Assembly: GCA_005281725.1 (NCBI GenBank) | Contig: SSBO01000012.1 | Location: forward strand, 16,928,084-16,992,083 | DNA length: 64,000 bases | Origin: Wuchereria bancrofti | Taxonomy: Eukaryota > Nematoda > Chromadorea > Rhabditida > Onchocercidae | Reading direction: 5' to 3' | Part shown: positions 1 through 11,336 of the stretch, one piece after another | Position numbering within the stretch: the stretch's first letter is position 1 | Layout of the letters: every line of letters begins with the position of its first letter | The notes under the pieces: model-generated | Database searches by the model: none | The model's input: the letters and a program-made list of their open reading frames with translations, nothing else | Told to the model about the DNA's origin: nothing | Translations under genes and position numbers: made by a program

Positions 1-3000
1 TTCATGTAAAAAAAGTAAACGTTACGTTGACCGTAGTCGTTGGTGATTTAAAACAGATGTAATGGATCCGAATAAGCACTCTGAATGTGTAGAACTTTAA
101 TTGGAAAAGTGTTAGTTCTACTGTAAAACCAGTTGGATCTATAGAATCTTTGACGAGGTGAAATCCCATTGCACTTAAATATTAATCGCAATATGTCGTA
201 ACAATAGCTTGCTAGTTTTTTAATGTTTGCATATTATGAAGTGTTCGAAGTGTGCTTTTATTTTCTTTCCGGTGTAAATCGCTCAAATGTGTGCTTTATT
301 TTCCGCACCCTATATCTTTGACAGGACAAGTCACAAAGATATGTCCTCTTAACATTTTCTAAAGTCGTGGTTATTCGTTCTACTTTTCGGCACTATTTCC
401 TGTTCTTAATTGTGTTACATTGCCATAAGTGTTTTTATAAAATCTTTACTTTAGGAGCATGCAGTAATGTAGGAATTCATATGTTTTTCATGTTTAAACA
501 AATTAGGTGAGAAGAAAGGATAAAAAATTTCCTCAGTTTTGTGGAGCAAAATATTTTTTGGTCAAGATTTCGTTGAAAATTCCTTACCTTTGTTGAGTTC
601 ATTCTTTCATACATATTCTCCTCCTCAATTGGCTGAAGCATTATGATTTTCATGAACGTAGCATCGGTTTCGATAAATTTGTACGCTGGTACAATCAAAT
701 CCCTAGAGGTACTAATGCTAGATGAAAAGAGCTTGATAGAATCCAATGATTTTTGAAATTAAGATTTGAAAAATATGCATTACCGTTCATGGAAACAAAT
801 TTTTGTCCCAATGGCAAATGATTTTTGAGCTCTATTGGGAAATGATCCGTCACTGTCATCTTTTTCTTGATAACTGCGGGTTGCTGCTACATAAACGTTG
901 TTATGCAGTCTTCCATTTTTCTTTTCACCTCTTTTTCATACTTTTCAGTGCTTTGTTGCTCTCATCTTTCCTTTCCATGGTTATCCATAATTATTCCTTT
1001 TGTTCAACAGTGTATATTCTGGAAGTGAACAGTGAGTTAAAGTTTACAACTTTTCATACATTGTTACGGTGAAATGGCAAAAGAAATAAAGTCTTTCGGT
1101 TTTGTATTTGTTACCTAAGATAGGTTGACAAATAGAATTAATAAGCTTATTAATTTAGACTTAAAGTGCGTTTCGCAAACAGTCGGAGGATCCTTGCTAT
1201 GTCAGAAATCTTTTGCATTCATTTTAGCGTTTGGAAAGTTCTAGGCGAAAGATGTTTCTAGATAATGCTCTGAGAGCTTGATAGTAAGGTAATTCTAGCA
1301 AGGAATTTTTTATGGCCAAAGTTCTTTTTCACTCGGTTTGAGTGTTTGGGATGAAGCAAGATGTAAACAGTATGTGTAGCTAATATGAATTTCATAGGAA
1401 AAGTGTAGGAATATTAGCATACTAAGTTTGCAAAAGTTGAATTTTAAACAATATCGAAGTTCCTCGATTTTTTATGATCTCGGCATCGTTAGCATTGTTT
1501 GTTATTACATGTAATTCAGTCGGTATCCCCGATCAGATCAAGCCACCAAATAATCCATATACCCAAAAGAGCACCACCCTATCCTATGCTAACTAGGCGT
1601 CAGCAAAACTTGTGCTTTATGGCAAAACATTTTGTCAACATTTCAACTGTAATGACAAGTGAAAGTTGCACATATGAGCTTCTCTCGACTACCCATTTAT
1701 TTCATCGCCTACTTCACTTTTATCAGTGGTGCTGTATATATCGGTAAGATTGCTGATAATTTCCCTAGAACAATTTTTTTCAAGCATTTTATCAGCTTTG
1801 AGGCAGAAAAAATATCAAGAAGCTGACTATGACAAAGTTTACTTAAGCTTTTGAAAGGTTTTTTCCCAATATTCAGACTGTCATTATTTTGTATGAAAGT
1901 ATGGCTATAGGTACGGGATCGAATCGTCTGGATCTATGTAAATGTCGGTCTTTGAATTTCGCATTGATATTGCAGTTGGTGATATAAAAAGTCCCGGTTA
2001 TACAATTACTGTAACAATCTAAATTGTAAATATGAGGTTTGTTTGTTTCTGGTCTTTTTAGATTCGAAACTTAATTATTTATTGGAATATATGTGAATTA
2101 AATTTTTTACTTTTGAAGTTTCTAACTTTTCACTTCCTTAATAATTCAATATAAATATTGTAAAACTTGAAAAAGGCTTAGGCTCTCCGGAAAGACATCG
2201 GTTGGCCATCATTTGCGCCTTCTATTAGCAGCGAATTCATCCTGAAATTCGTCACCGACAGTACAGAAACATTTGGCGGATTTCATGCTCACTTTAACAG
2301 AGTCAATATACTTCACCAAGTACGCTATGTTCGTGACTTTCTGTTTTCTCTTGCTTCTGTAAAAGAATAATATTTCGTCACGGACTGCACGGACTGACCA
2401 GCTGAAACTTAAAATAGTTACTTCTGCTTTTTATTATTTTAAATCAAGCTATGAGTTAAGGACTGCAGCTCCTTCATCTTTATTAATTCAGTTCAATCAA
2501 ATTGATATGCGAATTGACAATCAGAATATCCAAATATTATTTGGATATTCGATATTTTTCCATTTTAATTCATATAATTATTTAATCTTAATATTCAAAA
2601 AGTATTACAGCTAACTCCTGCCCGAAATTATTCCATGAAGCGACGAATGAAGATAAAGCATTATCTAGTCCGCCAATTAATTTCGCATATTTCGCTGGTT
2701 GCGCTTATATGCTTAACACCAGTGAAGGTATAAACGGTATAAAATTGAATCTAAAATCGCTCGCTTATAAAGCCAAGTTTATCATTTATGAAAACTACCA
2801 GGTTCCTCCAGCAGATCATAATACATTATTCGAGTAAGTATGACCAATTTCAGAATACTTTTGAGCAAATAAAAACCAGTTGTGTTTCAATCACTGTTTA
2901 AAGTAATGTAAATGCNGCTTATAAAGCCAAGTTTATCATTTATGAAAACTACCAGGTTCCTCCAGCAGATCATAATACATTATTCGAGTAAGTATGACCA

Positions 3001-3617
3001 ATTTCAGAATACTTTTGAGCAAATAAAAACCAGTTGTGTTTCAATCACTGTTTAAAGTAATGTAAATGCTAGCAAAATTGCTGTACAACTTTTTACGATT
3101 TGTAAAACTTTTTGTTTTCCTACAGGTGCCGGATTGATGGAAGCTAATATCACGAAAGAAATAATATCACGGACAAATCCTATGTTGATACTGATAAAAA
3201 TAATGCAACGGAATTGTTTCCGGCTACAGTTTGAAGCTCAGTTCAGTCGCATCGACAGCCGTAAGTTTCAGTTTTATCGAATCAAATGAAGTAATCTTGA
3301 TTACATTTTAACTACTTCATTTGAAACCATCCTTACATTATAAAAATTATAAATTATTATTTGACAATCAAAGAACAAAAATTGCTTTTATTTAGCATGC
3401 AGATGCTTCCCGAGAAGTTATACCATTCGAATTGACCGTCCAACACACTGTCCTCTCCCGGATTTCCTCTTGAATACGTGACAAATTGGACCGTGAAACA
3501 TAGCTTCGACTTGATAAATATGCTATCGATTCTACCCATCATAATGCAATAATCGCAGAAATTCATTCATTCAACCTGGAACACGGTTCTGATTCCGTGC
3601 ATTTCCTAGACAGATCG
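1..3617 (+). pseudogene. Left (decayed) copy of CUB-domain protein gene, 5' part
   Basis: This stretch aligns collinearly with 57091-61166 through exons and introns alike, so it is a segmental duplicate rather than a retrocopy. Recognisable remnants are a putative signal-peptide exon (ATG at 903), a CUB start with a YC-N-N-L-N-C pattern near 2020, a CUB end near 2210-2330 and a second CUB start near 3400-3617. It is broken in many places. The second CUB exon lost one base (CCAACCACAC in the right copy reads CCAACACAC here) and has further changes near 3475. The exon near 2190 is one base short. About 600 bp matching 59197-59800, including a whole CUB exon, is gone near 2100. The block ends at 3617, where the retroelement LTR starts inside the second CUB exon. 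A small tandem duplication around the N at 2916 adds further damage. Confidence 0.85.
2763..3069. repeat. 153-bp direct repeat either side of a single N (assembly-type)
   Basis: Bases 2763-2915 and 2917-3069 read the same, with a lone N at 2916 exactly at the junction. The right-hand paralogue (60439 onwards) has the segment once. This is best read as an unresolved contig overlap, not a biological duplication. Confidence 0.85.
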
Positions 3618-4197
3618 TGTCGTGAAAGGTTGTCTGTTGGTTGATATTCGAATTGTTGCAATACAGTAGGAAGATTAATAAACCTCAAACTTGGGTAATT
3701 AAACCTTTATTACAAATAATAGCGTATTATACATATCGTACGGATGCTACACAGTTTAACAAACGCGTAAACTATATAAAATCCAATAATATAAAAATAA
3801 TACAAAATTATAAAGTATCAGACGCATCCCAAAACCACCCAAAAACATAAAGTAAATGATGGTTATGGGAGGATTGGTTGGTTTATATATAAGACTGATT
3901 TAACGAATGGAAATTAGATGGAAGAATTTCTCATGGATAAAAAAAAACAAGATTGTTAACAAAATTAGCTTTAGCGTGAGAAAACAGGAAATGGATTAGC
4001 ATGACTTAAGGGTTTAGACGTTAATTAATTACAAATGTAAATATATTCAGAAATTGAGTCATCCAGCGTGAGAAGAAGAATTTTATAAATGTAAATTAGA
4101 TTTAAGAATTGGATAAGAGAAATTTGTTAATTTGGATATAATAATTTAAAGGTTTCGTGACAGTTAGAAGTTTTTTGCGAAATTATAATTCGCGACA
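3618..4197 (-). repeat. BEL/Pao LTR copy 1 (580 bp, solo or outer LTR)
   Basis: It has the same termini as the other two LTRs (TGTCG...CGACA). Its first roughly 300 bp match copy 2 base for base as far as I can read, but its last roughly 130 bp differ from copy 2 at several positions. The right flank GAAGGTGCACCGC is neither a primer-binding site nor a polypurine tract, so no internal domain starts here. A 69-codon ORF inside it recurs identically in copy 2 and is LTR sequence, not a gene. Confidence 0.88.
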
Positions 4198-4286
4198 GAA
4201 GGTGCACCGCTGCTCTACTACTATCACAACGCTAATTTTGAAAAATTATCTGAGATAGGTGTAATTGCTGTTTGAACGTTACCGTT

Positions 4287-4611
4287 GACTGAGGTGAAGA
4301 GAGTTTTTCCAAAATTGAAATTTTTATAGTAAAAGAAAAGGGTATGGTGAGCAGCTGAAAATGTGATTACGTTAGTATTCACACTGAAATGAATGAATCC
4401 TGGATACAATGTCAGTGTCAACTTTCACAATCTTTTTATATTTCCTTTNGACTGAGGTGAAGAGAGTTTTTCCAAAATTGAAATTTTTATAGTAAAAGAA
4501 AAGGGTATGGTGAGCAGCTGAAAATGTGATTACGTTAGTATTCACACTGAAATGAATGAATCCTGGATACAATGTCAGTGTCAACTTTCACAATCTTTTT
4601 ATATTTCCTTT
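4287..4611. repeat. 162-bp direct repeat either side of a single N (assembly-type)
   Basis: Bases 4287-4448 and 4450-4611 are identical by eye, with the N at 4449 at the exact junction. Two overlapping minus-strand ORFs here are the same sequence counted twice. Confidence 0.85.
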
Positions 4612-7600
4612 TGCTTTATTCTTTTATTTTAATCGAATGTGATATTTCTGTCACATTTGTGGTTTTCATGACTTTCGTTTTAATTTATAGTTTATTGACA
4701 TCAGTGTTAGATTATAGTCATACTTTCCTGTCTCGATCAAGTTATCAGTGAATTTGTTAGCTATCTATCATGTTGAAATAAAAGAAAAAATATTGGAAAT
4801 ATTTTTTATTGACGTGTGCACTATACGATACTTATAAGAATTATTCCCGTTTTCTCATTTTTTTCCAGTAAGAAAGAGAAAATTCCTGTAAGTGTATGAA
4901 GACGTTAGTAATAGCAAAAAATAAATTAGAACTTATTCTGCAATTTTTTTTTATGCAGCTCTGAAGAAAAATTCAAAATCATTTGGTTTTAATGACCTGA
5001 AATCATTGTCTATTATTCTAGTGGTTCATCTAGTTTCATAGACTGGCGAATCAGGCAGGAAATTCTCTGGATAGTGCTTTTATCTTTTTTATGATACCGA
5101 AAAAAAAAGCGAAACAGGAATAGAAAGCGGTGATGGAAGATAGAAGTGAAAGAAGAGGAAAAAAGATAAACGACGATAGCATGGTGTTAAAAATGGGAAT
5201 GACAAATTATAAATATTCATACTCTTTTTAGATCAATCAATTCAATATCAAATATTTGTTTATTCTATCAAACACGATTTATTTTTCGAAAATTTATGCG
5301 TTGAAATTCTCATCTCAAAAAAAAAATGGAATCAACATATCTGATAGATTTTTTGAATATGCTTACATCTTTTGGAAAAAATCTTTGATTGTATTATATT
5401 TACTGTGATAAGCGCTGTTGCAATGTTTTAACTTCTGAGGACAGTTTATCCTGACAATTTACTTTGATGAGATGTTTAGATGTGATAATATGCGCCATTT
5501 TTTGAAATAATTATTAGTTGACGGAATCCATTCACGTAGCTTCTGAAATACTCTTACTTTAAAAGTAATTTAAATTTAATAGAAAAAAAGAGTTGCGAAT
5601 ATTCAAACTCAGGTATGTCAAGAATAATAAATCAGATGTTGTTGCTTGTCTGATTACTTTATCGACGTGCTATTTTGGCAGTACAGTAAAGAAAAGTTAG
5701 GTTTTTACTTTATCCCAAATTTACCAGCCTCTTTAATTAATATTAGTTAACCCATCCGAAAAAAAACGATGTCCGCCTCTTCTGCGATTATTTAAATGCA
5801 CCGCAGCAAAAATTGCATTTATCTTTATATCATTTCAGCTAAAACATCAATTATATCACTTTTATCATTGGATTAGTTGCCAGCAAAATTTACTTAAATC
5901 TTATTATTTTAAATTACATTTATTTCTAGTTAAGCAGTACTTATTCATCTTTATCTAAATGTGTTTTTACTTTAATTAGATTTATTTTGATTAAGTTTAT
6001 AACATTTTTTTGCTTTCGTTGGTAATTTTGAATGTCTAAAGCGTCATCATTCTTATCATTTAGTTTTAAATTATTTCCGATAATTGATAAAAAAAGAAGT
6101 AACCAAATATTTAATAGAATTCGGTATTGGAAAAATGCTATCATTACTATTCCTATTACTACTACTAAATGCATAGTATCCATCTAGTTAAAAGTAATAT
6201 TTATCTACCTAATCACTAAAAGTAGTAGCTATTTGTCCACTTAAGCAAAGTACTTATTCGTATACCTGTTTAAAATAAAAACGAGTTCTTCTGTTTGTTT
6301 ATTCTTTTATCGTTTTTCATTCACAAACTTCACTGTCAATGGATAAATGGAATTAATCTTTTATTTCGATAATTTCCATTTTTATATTTTAAGTATTCAT
6401 TCTATTTCATCCATTCTTATTCAAGATTTCACTTACATTTCATATAAACTATTTCATGTCCTATTTTTTTTCACTTCAAAACTTATTATTTATCAACTTT
6501 ATTAATCCTAAACAAAATGAAACAGCACAGGATCGAATTTTTGGTTTACGAATAGAATTAAAAAAAGCCTATTTTCTTGATGGAAGTAGATTAATATAAT
6601 GGAATAAAAATGGAAGAAAGATTGGGCCTAATAATACATTTTGATATTTCCCGATACTGTAGTAATGGCATAAACATTGCCGTCTTAGTGATCTGATTAG
6701 GATGCGATACACTTCACTTCCATATCATTAAACTTTTAGCATCAATCAAAAGAATCGATAAGATCTCCGGTAGAAAAAAACTAATTGCACTACTTTACAT
6801 AACTTTTGTACTGATTATCAGTTTCCATATGATTTCTAGCTGTGAAATGAAATGTAACAGATTTATTTACAAAACTCATTCTCATTACTTCTATATTTAC
6901 TTCATTCAACAATTCAATCATTGCCCGATACGACCATTTTTTTCAAATTCTTTAAATTTTCCTTTCTTTTTATTAACTCATTTAGAAAAAACTAGCCTAA
7001 TAGACATCTTATTACTTTTTATCAGACTTGCTTCTTCAGATCGTTGAAATCATTATATTATTAACGAAACGAGCTGATTTTGAAATTTATTGAATACATT
7101 GCATCATTCCATTTTTTCACATCCAAAATGATTGGGTATCTCCTTGTTATCTAGAACCAAGAAAGTTTATCAGTATTTCTGACATCAGTATTTATTTTAT
7201 TAAGCGTTAAAAACAGAAAACAAAAACTCTGGTCTTTTTTGTTATTGCCTTTATAATCGATCAATATTTCTTTTCAATTTAAATACCAATTTAATGTTAT
7301 TTTGCTAGGAAAAAAAGGAAAATCTTGCATTAATGATTAGTAAGAAAATGTTTGGAATTTAACATTTTCTTGATGAAGAAATATGTCAGTGGAATAATCG
7401 CCGATGTTTTTGTTATCTGTTTTCCTTCTTATCTTGATCGAATTAATCATTACTTGATTTTTTTTTCTTGCTCCCTATGATAATAACGATGATTACAGTG
7501 ATGATAGTGATAAAGAATGAAACTCATCCATATATTTACTGCTAAACTATCACATTCAAGATATACATTTAATTAAGCGGTCAAACTTTAGATATAAAAT

Positions 7601-8319
7601 ATCATACGAGTATGCAGTAATAGTTGTCGTGACAACTACAATTAGTATTATTTACTTCTATTTTAAGCGCAAATTAAAGAAAAAAGAAATATTTAACTTA
7701 ACGTTTCATTGTTTCATGCATAGATAGAGTATTTTTATCTTTTTTTCTTCACAACTAGTTTTAAAAGTACAAATTAAAAAACATCTTTTCTTGTTTAAAT
7801 GCTGAAACATATATATTAAGGACAGAAGTAAAATAATTGAAACATTCCAAAATATTAATTTTTCATGGTGTAATAATATTATGTATGCATATATATATAT
7901 ATTAGAAAAGTTCCAAATAAAACAAAATTTCATCGAAATTTCTTGCAATATTCCTTGTTCACTACCGTTTTATTTTTTTCCCATTTTTTCCCTTATTATG
8001 AAATTTTATTTGTGGATTTTAGAAACTAAATGAAAATAGTAATTTCCGACAATAATTTCACTTTAAACTTTGTTGAATAAAAGTGAGAAAGAAATTTTAA
8101 AAGAAGAAAAAGAAATGTTTGATATCGATTTTGACATATAATTGATTTTTTCAGATCAGTAGTAAAACGAAGACAGAAGAAAAGATCATTTCAGTAAACA
8201 ATCACACATATGAGTTTAAAGTTCGTTCGGTTTTTTTTTTAATTTTTCTTTTTCAGTGCTACATTTTGTAACGTGTAACGTTTATCTCTTCCTAACTGAT
8301 TGATGAAAAACAAAGTTAA

Positions 8320-8630
8320 TTATTCAAAATTTTACAAAATTATTTACAGCTAAGCAATCCGAATATTCATTAATGAAAGTTATTTTAAGGAAATAGATAT
8401 TGAGGATTGATTGAAAGAACTAATAATATCAATTATCTAAATTTTAAATCTTAAAGACAAATACGTTTAGTAGANTTATTCAAAATTTTACAAAATTATT
8501 TACAGCTAAGCAATCCGAATATTCATTAATGAAAGTTATTTTAAGGAAATAGATATTGAGGATTGATTGAAAGAACTAATAATATCAATTATCTAAATTT
8601 TAAATCTTAAAGACAAATACGTTTAGTAGA
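8320..8630. repeat. 155-bp direct repeat either side of a single N (assembly-type)
   Basis: Bases 8320-8474 recur at 8476-8630 around the N at 8475. Confidence 0.85.
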
Positions 8631-10153
8631 CATTTGTATTCTTCCCTTAAAGATATTACAACTGGAAGAATACTTTGGTGTTAGATAGGAAATATAGTTC
8701 AGACCAAGAAGTTAGACTAAGACTAAAATTAATGTATTATTTCCTGCTTTTTACTAAAAATTCCATCCATTTTCAAAATTTCATCCAAATGGATTTACAC
8801 TGCCAGATTTATAAGCATATTGCAAGAATATATTTAACTACTACACTATATCTTATGCTTGTAATAAATTTAGGAAATTTAGACCAAAATTTGTTACATA
8901 GCTTTTTATATTTCTTTAAATTTAGCATAATGCAAACAGTAATTTTAATTTTCAGGTAAGTTTTAATAACACATCTTAATCTTAGATAATTTAGAACTTA
9001 ATGAGAAATGAAAATGAAAAGATATAATTCGTACATATATAAAAAACATTTCTTAAAATATATAAAAACGAGAAGAAAAGAATGCGAAGAAAAAGAAATG
9101 GAATAGATGAAAATGTCGCTGTCATTGCTATATAATAAATGGATTTCCATCTAAAAAATGCTTTGATGAAATGAAAATTTTTATAAAGAATGGAACAATT
9201 TAAATCAGAAGTTTAAATCTTCTCATCCTAAATTTGCTATTTTATTTGTTAAAATATAAAATAAGAAAATTCATAAAATATTTTAAAGAAGCAAGCAGGT
9301 TTATAAATAATATGAAGAAATAAAAAAATTAAAAGTGAAAAAGATTTGTTGCATATTTTTAAATAGTAAATTAATGGGTAACAATTTAACAATATTTAGA
9401 GTATCGATTTTTTACCAGTTCATTTCCAAAATAACCCATTCATTTTTCAATTTTTAGCAGTAATGGAGCAGATACAACAATTTAAGTTTTAATTCTGGCC
9501 AGTGGAATTTATTACTGAATTACTGAATTCCCGTAAATTCTCGTATTTCTGATATTACATGTTAGAGGTTTACATTTGTGAATTTCATTCCTTCAGTATA
9601 CCAAACACCACCAGAGATTACTTCTTTTATCCTTTCACTTCCAATTTAACCAGATAAAGTAGTTTATCGCTACTGTATATGCGGTTAACAGTGGTGGTAA
9701 GCAGTAAATGACGAAAGATAATGAGCAAAAGGTGAAGAGGAGGGGTATTCAGATAGTGGTAAAAGGTAGCAGATAAATAGAGAACTAATGTGCAGGTGAA
9801 GATTCCACAACAACTGTAAACAACAGAAAGGAAGGTCGATGAGGAGACAAAGGTGAGGGGAAAAGAGATGACGATCTAATCTGACCCGTTTGTCAAACTA
9901 TCAACCCTTCTCGACTCCATCACCTCAATCGCTTCTCTTGCTACCTTTCCCTAATTCCTGTTATAGATTACAAATGACCTTGCATTGTCCATTGCCTCAG
10001 ATGTCCTGTCTTCATTCCCTCCCTCCAATCTCCCCTTATCAATCTTTACTCCTCTCAATTCCACTTTATCGTTTTTACTTCGATTATTACTTTTTGGAGA
10101 AAGCGTTTTTTCCTATCTTTAGTTGGATTCACTTTATTCCACTTTTAAAGCAA

Positions 10154-10227
10154 AAGCTAACAACGTGAGACTTATCGTAATTGGACACGAAAGCTAACAA
10201 CGTGAGACTTATCGTAATTGGACACGG
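10154..10227. repeat. Tandem 37-bp duplication
   Basis: The unit beginning AAGCTAACAACGTGAGACTT is present twice back to back (10154-10190 and 10191-10227), differing at the last base. There is no N at the junction, so this one may be real. Confidence 0.8.
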
Positions 10228-10873
10228 ATCTTAAATGTTAGTGAAAGATATGTAAGCCAAGTAAAGCATAATATCTCATATGTTTTTAAAACTGTTCTTT
10301 CTATTCTTGACAATAGGAATTGAGGAAATTTCCTAATTAATTCTACTAAGTATAAGCGTAGCATATAACACAAAATTTAAAAAAATTAAAAAGAAAGGAA
10401 TGAACAAAATTATATTATATTGCTATTCACTGACATTTTACGTGACATATAACATTATGGAATTGGATGATTTTGTTTGTTACAATGTACGTGACTTATT
10501 GTTATTATCTGAACAGTGAATTTTTTCGAATGTTAAAATAAAACTGAAAACTTATTGAAAGCTAATGTGTGTAAAATTCACGATTCTTTTTAGCGACTAA
10601 TTCGGTTAAAATTCATAAATGAAATTGCTGCATGATTTATCCGTAAATGAAACTTTAACATATGTTCCCAATAGTTACATTTGTGGGTCTTGAAATTACT
10701 TAAAAACATTACGGAGAGGTATGTTTTGCAAAGTCAAAGTTTAACGAAAGCTTGATTGTTCACTTATATAAGAAAAATGTTTTAGATATTAAATTTCATC
10801 TGCTCCTAATTAATTTTATTAAGTATAAGCATAGCATAAACACAAATTTAAAAAAAAACGATTTAATAAAGAT

Positions 10874-11311
10874 TGTCGTGAAAGGTTGTCTGTTGGTTGA
10901 TATTCGAATTGTTGCAATACAGTAGGAAGATTAATAAACCTCAAACTTGGGTAATTAAACCTTTATTACAAATAATAGCGTATTATACATATCGTACGGA
11001 TGCTACACAGTTTAACAAACGCGTAAACTATATAAAATCCAATAATATAAAAATAATACAAAATTATAAAGTATCAGACGCATCCCAAAACCACCCAAAA
11101 ACATAAAGTAAATGATGGTTATGGGAGGATTGGTTGGTTTATATATAAGACTGATTTAACGAATGGAAATGTCATCCAGCGTGAGAAGAAGAATTTTGTA
11201 AATGTAAATTAGATTTAGGAATTAGATAAGAGGAATTTGTTAGTTTTGGATATAATAATTTAAATATTTCGTGACAGTTAGAAGTTTTTCGCGAAATTAT
11301 AATTCGCGACA
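10874..11311 (-). repeat. BEL/Pao LTR copy 2 (3' LTR of the intact element, 438 bp, internally deleted)
   Basis: It lies immediately 3' of the polyprotein on the minus strand. A short TTTGGGAG purine stretch on the coding strand abuts it and could act as the polypurine tract. About 145 bp found in copy 1 is missing after position 11170. Its plus-strand left portion matches copy 1, while its last roughly 120 bp (from about 11196) match copy 3. The end carries the hairpin-capable TCGCGAA / TTCGCGA pair at 11289-11295 and 11303-11309. Confidence 0.9.
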
Positions 11312-11336
11312 CTCCCAAAGGGGGAGGGAAATTGTT

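Larger units (their letters stand above)
4198..10873. other. 6.7-kb AT-rich segment between LTR copies 1 and 2, no gene recognised
   Basis: No retroelement domain, conserved exon or RNA gene is visible. ORFs are short (94 codons or fewer) and without coding character. A 162-bp repeat around the N at 4449 and a 155-bp repeat around the N at 8475 are assembly-type. A 37-bp unit occurs in tandem at 10154-10190 and 10191-10227. An imperfect direct repeat of about 55 bp (TCCTAATTAATT...AAGTATAAGC) is found near 10330 and 10805. A CT-rich patch lies at 9890-10140. The segment could be older flanking DNA trapped between two insertions or a misjoined contig. Confidence 0.6.

Noticed and set aside
3641..3850. 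69-codon ORF in LTR copy 1, repeated identically at 10897-11106
   Set aside because: It is LTR sequence read in sense; its identity in both places reflects the repeat, and copy 3 does not keep the frame.
9890..10168. Pro/Leu/Ser-rich 92-codon ORF
   Set aside because: A CT-rich tract translated; no splice context, no homology recognised.
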